Source: Rhizobium sp. AC27/96 (GTDB taxonomy: Bacteria; Pseudomonadota; Alphaproteobacteria; Rhizobiales; Rhizobiaceae). From it: a stretch of DNA of 64,000 bases. The notes below the pieces were generated by a model. That model saw only the letters and a program-made list of their open reading frames with translations. It ran no database searches and had not been told where the DNA came from. The stretch covers positions 186,001 through 250,000 of the forward strand of contig NZ_LXKN01000001.1 in the NCBI RefSeq assembly GCF_001692325.1, in the 5' to 3' direction. Position 1 is the stretch's first letter, and every line of letters starts with the position of its first letter. Made by a program: the position numbers and the translations under genes. Below, piece by piece: positions 27,630 to 36,437 of the stretch.

Positions 27630-28526
27630 ATGAAGAATCTCAACAGCGTTCATCTCAATGGCCTTCGCGCTGTCGAGGCGGTCGGCAGGCTCGGCTCCTT
27701 GCAGGCCGCTGCCGATGAACTCGGCGTCACGATCGGCGCGGTCAGCCAGCAGGTCATCAAGGCGGAGGCACAGCTTGGCCGACCGCTGTTCGAGCGTACG
27801 CCCAAGGGCATGATTGTCACGGAGACGGGCATTGCCGTACTGGCGCGCCTCGGCGAAGCCTTCCAGGCCATGTCGGCCGCCGTCGCGCTCGCACAGCATC
27901 GGGACGACAATATTCTCACCATTTCGGTGGCGCCCGTATTGGCAGCTCGCTGGCTCGTCCACCGGCTCGATCGTTTCGCCAGCCGACATCCGGATATTCG
28001 CCTTCGCATCGACGCGACGACGCAGCTGGTCAATCCGGCAACATCGGACGTCGATATTGGTATCCGCGTCGGCACCGGGCGCTGGCCGGGCGTCAAATCC
28101 GAGCTGCTGCTGGCACAGGAAATCTTCCCCGTGGTCACGCCGCAGATCGCGGCAACGCTTCGCGAGCCGGCCGATCTATTGAAGGTGCCCGCCGTCATCG
28201 ACGGGCATGCGATGTTCACCTGGGATGTCTGGCTCCGCGCGGCCGGCCTGCCCGGACGCTGCATGGAGGAGCGGCATGTTTTCAATGACGCGTCGCTCTG
28301 TCTCGACGCTGCCATGTCCGGTCAGGGCGTAATGCTCGCCTGGCAGACGCTGGCCGCCTATGCCCTGCAGCAGAAATGCCTCGTCGATCCCTTCGGCATT
28401 CGCGCCAAGACGGGCTTCGGCCATTATTTCATCACGGCCGAAGGTGTGCGCGAGGCCAAGAAGGTGACGGCCTTCAAGGCCTGGATTCGCGAGGAGATGG
28501 AAGAGAGCATGCGTCTCTTCCAATAA
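27630..28526 (+). CDS. LysR-family regulator (GcvA-like)
   Basis: A 298-residue LysR protein: MKNLNSVHLNGLRAVEAVGR leads into the helix-turn-helix (SLQAAADELGVTIGAVSQQVIKAEAQLG), followed by FERTPKGMIVTETG. GcvA-type marks are VSQQV and the effector domain with VDIGIRVGTGRWPG. GcvA-like proteins often regulate neighbouring genes, here perhaps the small divergent gene. It is convergent with the next GST by 7 bases. Confidence 0.92.
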   Translation: MKNLNSVHLNGLRAVEAVGRLGSLQAAADELGVTIGAVSQQVIKAEAQLGRPLFERTPKGMIVTETGIAVLARLGEAFQAMSAAVALAQHRDDNILTISVAPVLAARWLVHRLDRFASRHPDIRLRIDATTQLVNPATSDVDIGIRVGTGRWPGVKSELLLAQEIFPVVTPQIAATLREPADLLKVPAVIDGHAMFTWDVWLRAAGLPGRCMEERHVFNDASLCLDAAMSGQGVMLAWQTLAAYALQQKCLVDPFGIRAKTGFGHYFITAEGVREAKKVTAFKAWIREEMEESMRLFQ

Positions 28527-28533
28527 CGGGGGA

Positions 28534-29193
28534 TCAGACCGGCTCCTTGCCGCGCGTCGCCTGCATCGCCTTGTAGGCGTCACGCGCCTGGCAGCGCCCG
28601 ATCCAGGCTTTCACCTGCGGATGGCTGTCGAAAAGGTCCTGTTCCGTCTGTGCGTAGCGCAGCACTTCCGCGAGATTGAGATCGGCAGCGGTGAAGCGGC
28701 CGCCGATGAGATAATCCTGCCCTTGCAGGTGCTTTTCCAACACATCCAGCGGCCTCTTCAACGAACGGCAGGCAACTGCGATCCCGGCCTTTCCAGGCTC
28801 GCTCTTCTCCTTGGCATTGTCATAGATGCGGACGATTGCGACGCTGTGCGGCTCGACCTCGGTCGCGGCCCACATGGACCACATCGCCATCAGCCCTTCT
28901 TCCTCGACCGTCTGGCCGGCGAGCGGCCCGCCATATTTGCGGGCAAGATAGAGGTTGATGGCAAGCGATTCATGCATGATGAGATCGCCGTCCTTGATGC
29001 ATGGGATCATGCCCATCGGGTTGATGGCCAGAAACTCCGGCGACAGCGTGTTGATCGGCGCATCGGCGGCCAGCGGATTGGCGAGCCGGCTTCCCTGCAT
29101 GACCGGCACGGACTTGAATTCGATGCCGAGCTCCTCTGCCATCCAGTAGTTGCGTGAGGCGCGCGAGCGATAGACGCCATAGATCGTCAGCAT
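28534..29193 (-). CDS. Glutathione S-transferase family protein
   Basis: A 219-residue GST: thioredoxin fold beginning [52 protein letters not shown] for the glutathione site, and the C-terminal helical domain with [18 protein letters not shown]. The Ser/Arg residues in YRSRASRN are consistent with a serine-type GST. No linked substrate pathway. A low-coding gap of 472 bp separates it from the oxidoreductase gene. Confidence 0.92.
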   Translation of the reverse strand: MLTIYGVYRSRASRNYWMAEELGIEFKSVPVMQGSRLANPLAADAPINTLSPEFLAINPMGMIPCIKDGDLIMHESLAINLYLARKYGGPLAGQTVEEEGLMAMWSMWAATEVEPHSVAIVRIYDNAKEKSEPGKAGIAVACRSLKRPLDVLEKHLQGQDYLIGGRFTAADLNLAEVLRYAQTEQDLFDSHPQVKAWIGRCQARDAYKAMQATRGKEPV

Positions 29194-29309
29194 GTCAGTC
29201 TCCGAAGTTTGTGAGTCGGCAGGACGTTATGCGTGCGGCCGGTCAAACGGAAGAGACTTCCGTTGATATCTGCGATCAAAGCTTTTGATGCGCGGTGAGC
29301 CGCGGGGGC

Positions 29310-29478
29310 CGCCCCGTCCTTCGAGGCATTTCTCCGCTGTGCTCCGAAATGCGCCTTAGGATGAGGCGGGGCTGGCTTGCCGGTCTGAGGTGAGATGCAG
29401 CGGGACATGGCGGTAAGCCGCAAGAGATCAGCCCTCACCCTGAGGAGGCCCGCAGGGCCGTCTCGAAGGGCGAGGGCG
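29310..29478. repeat. Pair of rhizobial-type hairpin repeats
   Basis: Two imperfect hairpins lie in the gap between a GST gene and the oxidoreductase gene. The first is bounded by GCCCCGTCCTTCGAGGC and GCCTTAGGATGAGGCGGGGC (about 29310-29372). The second is GCCCTCACCCTGAGGAGGCC with its complementary arm ending AAGGGCGAGGGC (about 29431-29478). The CCTCA..CCTGAGG/TCGAAGG words are those of a common dispersed rhizobial repeat. The remainder of 29194-29665 shows no gene. Confidence 0.65.
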
Positions 29479-29665
29479 GGTAGCGGCGAGCACGAAATAT
29501 CCGCAGGCCGCCCGAAATCTTTGCAAATCATGCGGCCGATGCCACGCCTTCGTTCGGAAATTAGTGTCGTCGCATGTTACCGTTTAATCTAGGGTTTGTC
29601 GGATGCGGTAGGAGGTATCCGGCGAAACAGCGCAATTGGTGACTGCGATCTCGGGAGGAGAGCAG

Positions 29666-32600
29666 ATGCTGGCAACCAGCGTTTCGCTAGATGATAAATA
29701 TACCGCAGAAGAAGGCCGTGTTTTCATGACCGGCTTGCAGACGCTGGTGCGGCTGCCCATGACCCAGATGCGGCGCGACCGCGCCGCCGGTCTCAATACC
29801 GCAGCCTTCATTTCGGGTTACCGCGGCTCACCTCTCGGCGGATACGACCAGCAGCTCCTGAAAGCCCAGACATATCTCGACGCGCACGACGTCACCTTTC
29901 AGCCCGGCATCAACGAAGACCTGGCGGCCACCGCCGTCTGGGGCACACAGCAGGTCGGCCTTTCCCCCGGCGTCCGCAAGGATGGGGTGCTCGGCATCTG
30001 GTATGGCAAAGGTCCCGGCGTCGATCGCTCTGGCGACGTGTTGAAACACGCCAACGCCGCTGGAACCTCAAGGCATGGCGGCGTCCTCTGTTTTGCCGGC
30101 GACGATCATTCCGCCAAATCCTCGACCATTCCGCACCAGACCGATCACGAGTTCATGTCGGCGGTCATGCCGGTTATCTATCCCTCGTCCATCCACGAAT
30201 TCCTCGAATACGGACTGCTCGGCATCGCCATGTCGCGCTATTCCGGCTGCTGGGTCGGCATGAAATTCATCGCCGACACGGTCGAGACGACGGCGGCCGT
30301 CGATCTCTCGGGCGAAAAGCGGCAATTCATCTTGCCAACTGATTTCGAGCTGCCGCCCGGCGGCCTCAACCTGCGCTGGCCCGATCCGCCACTGATGCAG
30401 GATGATCGCCTGCAGAATTACAAGGCCTATGCCGCCATCGCCTTTGCCCGCGCCAATCGTGTCGACGAAATCACGCATGACGTCCCCAAAGCCCGCTTCG
30501 GCATCATCTCCTCGGGCAAGGCCTATGAGGACGTACTGCAGGCACTGCGCGAACTGGAAATCGGCCCGCAGGAAATGGCTGCGATCGGCTTGCGCATCCT
30601 GAAAATCCGCATGCCCTGGCCGCTGGAGCCGGAGATTGTGCGGCATTTCTCCGAAGGGTTGGACGAGGTTCTTGTCGTTGAGGAGCGGCGCGAGATCATC
30701 GAGAACCAGATCAAGCAGCAGCTGTTCAACTGGCGCGCCGATGTCCGCCCACGCATCGTCGGCAAGTTCGATGAGCACGACAAGCCCTATCTCAGCCTCT
30801 CCTCGGCGCTGACGGTCGGTGCCGTCGCCAGAGCCATTGCCGGGCGCATCATCAAGCTCGATCTCGATCGTGGCCTGCATGATCGGATTGCCACCAAGCT
30901 TGCCTATCTTGCCGAGCGCGGCCAGATCAGCCGCAGCCATGTCGCGCCGCTGAACCGCACGCCGTTCTTCTGTTCCGGCTGTCCGCATAATACGTCCACC
31001 CGCGTTCCCGAAGGCAGCCGCGCCGCCGCAGGAATCGGCTGCCATTACATGGTCACCTGGATGGATCGGAACACCGAGACCTTCACCCAGATGGGCGGCG
31101 AGGGCGTACCGTGGACGGCGATTGCGCGCTACACCGACGAGAAGCACATGTTCGTCAATCTCGGCGACGGCACCTATTTCCACTCAGGCATTCTCGCAGT
31201 CCGCCAATCCGTCGCCGCCAAGGTCAACGTCACCTACAAGCTGCTCTACAATGACGCCGTCGCCATGACTGGAGGCCAGCAGATCGATGGCCATCTGACG
31301 CCGCAACTGGTGACGAAGCAGCTGCACGGCGAAGGCGTCAAGCCGATCTACCTGCTATCGGATAATCCCAACGCCTATCGCGCCTCCGAGCTGGCGCCAG
31401 GCGTCAAGGTTCTGCATCGCGACCATATCGATCAGGTGATGCTGACGCTGCGCGACACTGAAGGCTGTTCGGTGATCGTTTACGTCCAGACCTGTGCGGC
31501 CGAGAAGCGACGTCGACGCAGCCGTGGCCTGATGGAAGACCCGGCCAAGCGCGTCTTCATCAACAAGGCCGTCTGCGAAGGCTGCGGCGATTGCTCGGTG
31601 CAATCCAATTGCATTTCCATCGAACCGCTGGAGACGGAGTTCGGCCGCAAGCGCCAGATCAACCAGTCGAACTGCAACAAGGATTTCTCCTGCGTCAAAG
31701 GCTTTTGCCCGTCCTTCGTGACGGTGCATGGCGGCCAGCGTCGCAAGCGCAAGGCGCGGGATCATGCTGACATCACAGTGCCTTTGCCGGAAATCCCCGT
31801 CATCGCCGATCGCCCTTGGAATATCGCCATTGCCGGCGTCGGCGGCACGGGCATTCTGACTGTCGGCGCCATTCTCGGTATGGCGGCGCATCTCGATGGC
31901 AAGGTACCGATGATCCTCGATATGGCCGGCCTCGCGCAAAAGGGCGGTGCCGTCATGAGCCATCTGCGCATCGGCCTCAACCAGGCCGATGTCACCTCGT
32001 CGCGCATCGTCAATGGCGGCGCTGACCTGCTGCTGTCGGCAGATGACGTGGTAGGGGCGTCCAAGGATGCGATCACGCTCTGCTCGTCGGTGCGCACCAC
32101 GGCCATCGTCAATACCGGCCTGATGCCGGTCGCCGATTTTGTCCGCAATCGCGATTTCGATTTCAAGGCCGGCTCGGTGCAGCACGCGATCGCCAGGACC
32201 GTGAGCGACAAATCCGTATTCCTCGATTTCAACCATGTCGCTACCGAAGTCACCGGCGATGCCATCTCGACCAATATTTTGCTCACCGGCTTTGCCTGGC
32301 AGCGTGGCTTGCTGCCGCTGTCGCTCGAGGCGATTGAGAAGGCGATCGAGCTCAATGGCGTTGCCGTCAAGGCCAGCCTCTCCGCCTTTCATTGGGGCAG
32401 GCTTCTGGCGCATGATCCACAAGCCGTGCATGGCATGTTGGTCAAGCCGGATGTCGGCAAGACGCTGGCGGACATGAGCCTCGATGAGCTTATCAGGCAT
32501 CGCAAGGCGCATCTGACCGCGTATCAGGACGCAGCCCTTGCCGATCGCTATGCTGCCTTCGTTGCCCATGCCAACGCCTTGGCCATCAAGGAACGTCTTT

Positions 32601-33139
32601 CCGACAAGGTGCCGTTTGCCGTTGCCGTCACCTATGCGCGCCTGCTCGCCTACAAGGACGAATACGAAGTCGCCCGCCTTTTGACCGATCCGGCCTTCCA
32701 GGCGCATCTGCACGAGGAGATGGACGGCGATTTCAGGATTGCCTTCAATCTTGCGCCGCCCATGATTGGCGGCAAGGATCCAAACGGCCGGTCGAAGAAG
32801 CGAGAATTCGGCGCGTGGATCCTGCCGCTTCTACGCATGCTGGCACCGATGAAGCGCCTGCGCGGCACGGCGCTCGATCCCTTCGGCTATATGGCCGAGC
32901 GACGCGGCGAGCGCCGGCTGATTACCGAATATGAGGCGGTCGCCGGGCGTGTGCTTGCCGGCCTGCGTCACGACAACGAGGCGGAAGCCCTTGCCATCCT
33001 CTCAATGTTCGATGAGATAAGAGGCTTCGGTCCGGTCAAGGAGGAGGCTGCCCGAAAGGTCATGGCCGGCATTGCCGAAAAGCTGCAGGCCTATGAGGCG
33101 CCACGGGAGCAAAAGCATATTCCGGCCGATGCGGCCTGA
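29666..33139 (+). CDS. Fused indolepyruvate-type 2-oxoacid:ferredoxin oxidoreductase
   Basis: A 1157-residue single-chain enzyme combining the IorA- and IorB-like parts. It decarboxylates 2-oxo acids to acyl-CoA using thiamine diphosphate and passes electrons to ferredoxin. Residues about 20-430 hold the pyrimidine-binding region; CSGCPHNTS (about 435) and the region ending GDGTYFHSG (about 500) belong to the TPP part. CEGCGDC..CNKDFSC..GFCPSF (about 637-690) binds Fe-S clusters, and GVGGTGILTVGAI (about 724) opens the gamma domain. ATG 29666 has GGGAGGAG. It lies 88 bp before ivd on the same strand, so branched 2-oxo acids are plausible substrates. Confidence 0.92.
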   Translation: MLATSVSLDDKYTAEEGRVFMTGLQTLVRLPMTQMRRDRAAGLNTAAFISGYRGSPLGGYDQQLLKAQTYLDAHDVTFQPGINEDLAATAVWGTQQVGLSPGVRKDGVLGIWYGKGPGVDRSGDVLKHANAAGTSRHGGVLCFAGDDHSAKSSTIPHQTDHEFMSAVMPVIYPSSIHEFLEYGLLGIAMSRYSGCWVGMKFIADTVETTAAVDLSGEKRQFILPTDFELPPGGLNLRWPDPPLMQDDRLQNYKAYAAIAFARANRVDEITHDVPKARFGIISSGKAYEDVLQALRELEIGPQEMAAIGLRILKIRMPWPLEPEIVRHFSEGLDEVLVVEERREIIENQIKQQLFNWRADVRPRIVGKFDEHDKPYLSLSSALTVGAVARAIAGRIIKLDLDRGLHDRIATKLAYLAERGQISRSHVAPLNRTPFFCSGCPHNTSTRVPEGSRAAAGIGCHYMVTWMDRNTETFTQMGGEGVPWTAIARYTDEKHMFVNLGDGTYFHSGILAVRQSVAAKVNVTYKLLYNDAVAMTGGQQIDGHLTPQLVTKQLHGEGVKPIYLLSDNPNAYRASELAPGVKVLHRDHIDQVMLTLRDTEGCSVIVYVQTCAAEKRRRRSRGLMEDPAKRVFINKAVCEGCGDCSVQSNCISIEPLETEFGRKRQINQSNCNKDFSCVKGFCPSFVTVHGGQRRKRKARDHADITVPLPEIPVIADRPWNIAIAGVGGTGILTVGAILGMAAHLDGKVPMILDMAGLAQKGGAVMSHLRIGLNQADVTSSRIVNGGADLLLSADDVVGASKDAITLCSSVRTTAIVNTGLMPVADFVRNRDFDFKAGSVQHAIARTVSDKSVFLDFNHVATEVTGDAISTNILLTGFAWQRGLLPLSLEAIEKAIELNGVAVKASLSAFHWGRLLAHDPQAVHGMLVKPDVGKTLADMSLDELIRHRKAHLTAYQDAALADRYAAFVAHANALAIKERLSDKVPFAVAVTYARLLAYKDEYEVARLLTDPAFQAHLHEEMDGDFRIAFNLAPPMIGGKDPNGRSKKREFGAWILPLLRMLAPMKRLRGTALDPFGYMAERRGERRLITEYEAVAGRVLAGLRHDNEAEALAILSMFDEIRGFGPVKEEAARKVMAGIAEKLQAYEAPREQKHIPADAA

Positions 33140-33226
33140 GGAACTGCAGCAGAAACTTGAAGCGGATACAACGAGACATACGTTCTGAAAGATGGGACGT
33201 TCGAGGAAGTCGGGAGGAGACACCGG

Positions 33227-34390
33227 ATGTTTGAAGGGGGACTGAACTTCGCGTTGGGTGAGGAGATCGACGCGCTGCGCGAGCAGGTACGCCGCTTTGC
33301 CGACCGCCGTATCGCGCCGTTTGCCGACGAGATCGATCGCAACAACAGTTTCCCGATGCATTTATGGCGGGAGATGGGGGATCTCGGCCTGCTCGGCATC
33401 ACCGCCGGTGACGCCTATGGCGGCGCGGGCCTTGGCTATCTCGCCCATACCGTCGCGATGGAAGAGATCAGCCGTGCCTCTGCCTCCGTCGGCCTGAGCT
33501 ATGGCGCCCATTCCAATCTCTGCGTCAATCAGATCAACCGCAACGGCACGACAGCGCAGAAGGAGCGCTATCTGCCAAAGCTGATTTCGGGCGAACATGT
33601 CGGCGCGCTGGCCATGTCCGAGCCGGGCTCGGGGTCCGACGTGGTGTCGATGAAGCTGCATGCGGAAAAGCGCGGGCATCGCTACGTGCTGAACGGCAGC
33701 AAGATGTGGATCACCAACGGCCCGGATGCCGATGTCCTTGTCGTCTATGCCAAGACCTCGCCGGATGCCGGGCCGCGAGGGATCACCGCCTTCCTCGTCG
33801 AGAAGGGGTTCCCCGGCTTTTCCGTCGGCCAGAAGCTCGACAAGCTCGGCATGCGCGGCTCGAATACTTCGGAGCTGATCTTCGTCGATTGCGAAGTGCC
33901 CGAGGAAAATGTGCTCGGCCAGGTCGATGGTGGCGTCAGGGTGCTGATGTCCGGCCTCGATTATGAGCGCGTCGTGCTGTCGGGCGGTCCCGTTGGCATC
34001 ATGGCGGCCTGCATGGATGTGGTGCTGCCCTATCTGCATGAGCGCAAGCAGTTCGGCCAGTCGATCGGCGAGTTCCAGCTGATGCAAGGCAAGCTCGCCG
34101 ATATGTACGTGACCATGAATGCCTCGCGCGCCTATGTCTACGCGGTCGCCGCTGCCTGCGATCGCGGCGAGACGACCCGCAAGGATGCGGCCGGCTGCAT
34201 TCTCTATTCGGCCGAAAAGGCGACGGCGCTGGCGCTCGAATGCATCCAGGCGCTCGGTGGCAACGGCTATACCAATGATTATCCCGCCGGACGGCTGCTG
34301 CGTGACGCCAAGCTCTACGAGATCGGCGCCGGCACCTCGGAAATCCGGCGTATGCTGATCGGCCGTGAGTTGTTCGCCGAAACTGCCTGA
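33227..34390 (+). CDS. ivd: Isovaleryl-CoA dehydrogenase
   Basis: A 387-residue acyl-CoA dehydrogenase with FAD that oxidises isovaleryl-CoA to 3-methylcrotonyl-CoA, the first committed step of leucine breakdown. Signatures are [23 protein letters not shown] and [14 protein letters not shown]. The catalytic base should be the Glu in [13 protein letters not shown] (IVD type: Glu in helix G rather than the usual later Glu). The C-terminal [35 protein letters not shown] block is intact. It starts the ivd-mcc-hmgL-ech series with a GGGAGGAG ribosome site. Confidence 0.95.
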   Translation: MFEGGLNFALGEEIDALREQVRRFADRRIAPFADEIDRNNSFPMHLWREMGDLGLLGITAGDAYGGAGLGYLAHTVAMEEISRASASVGLSYGAHSNLCVNQINRNGTTAQKERYLPKLISGEHVGALAMSEPGSGSDVVSMKLHAEKRGHRYVLNGSKMWITNGPDADVLVVYAKTSPDAGPRGITAFLVEKGFPGFSVGQKLDKLGMRGSNTSELIFVDCEVPEENVLGQVDGGVRVLMSGLDYERVVLSGGPVGIMAACMDVVLPYLHERKQFGQSIGEFQLMQGKLADMYVTMNASRAYVYAVAAACDRGETTRKDAAGCILYSAEKATALALECIQALGGNGYTNDYPAGRLLRDAKLYEIGAGTSEIRRMLIGRELFAETA

Positions 34391-34426
34391 CATCGAAATG
34401 CCATCCCCATCAATCGGTGAAGCCGC

Positions 34427-36034
34427 ATGACCGTCCTGAAATCAGAAATATCGACGCATACGGATCGCTTCCGCGATAATCGTGCCGCCATGCTGGAGGC
34501 GATCGGCGTCGCGCAAGCTGCGGCCCTGCAGGCGGCGGAAGGCGGCGGCGCGCAGTCGCGCGAGCGCCATGTCAGCCGCGGCAAGATGCTGCCGCGTGAT
34601 CGGGTGATGGGGCTGATCGATCCGGCGACTCCGTTTCTGGAGATTGGTACGACGGCCGCCCATGGCTTGTACGGCGGCGATGCACCAGGTGCCGGCCTGA
34701 TCGCCGGCGTGGGCCGGGTTTCCGGCCGCGATTGCATGATCGTCTGTAACGATGCCACCGTCAAAGGCGGCACCTATTATCCCATCACAGTGAAGAAGCA
34801 TCTGCGGGCGCAAGAGATTGCGGCGGAAAACAATCTGCCTTGCATCTATCTCGTCGATTCCGGTGGCGCCAACCTGCCGAACCAGGACGAGGTCTTTCCG
34901 GACCGAGATCATTTCGGCCGGATCTTCTACAATCAGGCCAATATGTCGGCGGCCGGCATTCCGCAGATCGCTGTCGTCATGGGCTCCTGCACGGCGGGCG
35001 GGGCCTATGTGCCCGCGATGTCCGACGAGACCATCATTGTCGAAGGGCAGGGGACGATCTTTCTCGCCGGGCCGCCGCTGGTCAAGGCCGCAACCGGCGA
35101 AGTGGTTTCGGCCGAAGATCTCGGCGGCGGCGATGTCCATACACGCCTTTCCGGCGTTGCCGACCATCTGGCCCGCGACGATGCCCATGCACTCGCTTTG
35201 GCCCGGCAGGCCGTCGCCAATCTCAATCGCCGCAAGCCTGAGAGTGTCGAGCTGCGCGCGCCCGAGCCGCCGCTTTACGATCCGGAAGAAATCCTCGGCA
35301 TCATCCCCTCCGATCCGCGTACGCCCTATGACGTGCGTGAGGTGATCGCCCGCACAGTCGACGGCTCGCGCTTCGACGAGTTCAAGGCGCGTTATGGCAC
35401 GACGCTGGTCTGTGGCTTTGCCCATATCCACGGTATTCCCGTGGGGATCATCGCCAATAATGGCGTGCTCTTCTCGGAATCGGCGCTGAAGGGCGCGCAT
35501 TTCGTCGAGCTCTGCTCGCAGCGCAAGATCCCGCTGCTCTTCCTGCAGAATATCACCGGCTTCATGGTCGGCCGCAAATACGAGACCGAGGGTATCGCCA
35601 AGAACGGCGCCAAGCTGGTGACGGCGGTTGCCACCACCAAGGTGCCGAAGATCACCATGTTGATCGGCGGCTCCTTCGGCGCCGGCAACTACGGCATGGC
35701 CGGCCGCGCCTATTCGCCCCGTTTCCTCTGGACCTGGCCCAACAGCCGCATCTCCGTCATGGGCGGGGAGCAGGCGGCAGGTGTTCTTGCGACAGTGCGC
35801 GGCGAGGCGCTGGCGCGCGCCGGCAAACCATGGACGGCTGAGGAAGAGGCCGCCTTCAAGGCGCCGACGCTCAAAATGTTCGAAACCCAGAGCCACCCGC
35901 TCTACGCCTCGGCCCGGCTTTGGGACGATGGTATCATCGACCCGCGCAAGAGCCGCGATGTGTTGGCGTTGTCGCTCTCTGCTGCGCTCAATGCGCCGAT
36001 CGAAGACACGCGCTTTGGCCTGTTCAGAATGTGA
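34427..36034 (+). CDS. mccB: Methylcrotonyl-CoA carboxylase, carboxyltransferase (beta) subunit
   Basis: A 535-residue carboxyltransferase of the biotin-dependent acyl-CoA carboxylase family. It transfers CO2 from carboxybiotin to 3-methylcrotonyl-CoA to give 3-methylglutaconyl-CoA. Marks are [51 protein letters not shown] and [24 protein letters not shown], whose wording is MCC- rather than propionyl-CoA-type. [34 protein letters not shown] ends the domain. It is 36 bp after ivd, and ridA starts 10 bp after its stop. Confidence 0.95.
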   Translation: MTVLKSEISTHTDRFRDNRAAMLEAIGVAQAAALQAAEGGGAQSRERHVSRGKMLPRDRVMGLIDPATPFLEIGTTAAHGLYGGDAPGAGLIAGVGRVSGRDCMIVCNDATVKGGTYYPITVKKHLRAQEIAAENNLPCIYLVDSGGANLPNQDEVFPDRDHFGRIFYNQANMSAAGIPQIAVVMGSCTAGGAYVPAMSDETIIVEGQGTIFLAGPPLVKAATGEVVSAEDLGGGDVHTRLSGVADHLARDDAHALALARQAVANLNRRKPESVELRAPEPPLYDPEEILGIIPSDPRTPYDVREVIARTVDGSRFDEFKARYGTTLVCGFAHIHGIPVGIIANNGVLFSESALKGAHFVELCSQRKIPLLFLQNITGFMVGRKYETEGIAKNGAKLVTAVATTKVPKITMLIGGSFGAGNYGMAGRAYSPRFLWTWPNSRISVMGGEQAAGVLATVRGEALARAGKPWTAEEEAAFKAPTLKMFETQSHPLYASARLWDDGIIDPRKSRDVLALSLSAALNAPIEDTRFGLFRM

Positions 36035-36044
36035 GGAGATCGAG

Positions 36045-36428
36045 ATGAAACGCGATGCCATCAATGCCAAGAATGCGCCTCAGCCGCGCGGGGGCTACGC
36101 TCAGGCGGTGAAGCTCGAGAATTTCGAGAAACTGCTGTTTGTCAGCGGCCAGATCCCGATGACATCGGACGATAAGCTTCCCGAGGGCTTCCAGGCACAA
36201 GCCCGCCAGGCCTGGCTCAATGTCGACGCGCAATTGAAGGCCGCGGGCATGAGCAAGGCCGATATCGTCAAGGTGACGGTCTTTCTTGCCGACCGTCAGC
36301 ACACCATGGAGAACCGCGAGATCCGCGCGGAATATCTGGGCACGCTCACACCGGCCATGACTGTCGTGATTGCGGGCATTTTCGACACTGCCTGGCTGCT
36401 CGAGGTCGAGGTTATCGCCGCGCAATAG
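36045..36428 (+). CDS. RidA-family imine/enamine deaminase
   Basis: A 127-residue YjgF/YER057c/UK114 protein. PQPRGGYAQAVKLENFEKLLFVSGQIP and MTVVIAGIFDTAWLLEVEVIAA are the family ends. The usual arginine (R105 in S. enterica RidA, in 'PARxxV') is replaced here by a TPAMTVVI motif, so it is not a canonical RidA; other Rid subgroups lack that Arg. It sits between mccB and mccA on one transcript, with GAGGAGATCGAG before its ATG. Its task in leucine catabolism is unclear. Confidence 0.87.
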   Translation: MKRDAINAKNAPQPRGGYAQAVKLENFEKLLFVSGQIPMTSDDKLPEGFQAQARQAWLNVDAQLKAAGMSKADIVKVTVFLADRQHTMENREIRAEYLGTLTPAMTVVIAGIFDTAWLLEVEVIAAQ

Positions 36429-36437
36429 GATTCCTAG

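Noticed and set aside
31355-32713. 452-codon open frame on - strand opposite the oxidoreductase
   Set aside because: Antisense to conserved Fe-S and gamma-domain motifs; no family.
34442-36070. 542-codon open frame on - strand opposite mccB
   Set aside because: Shadow of mccB; no domain and no promoter context.
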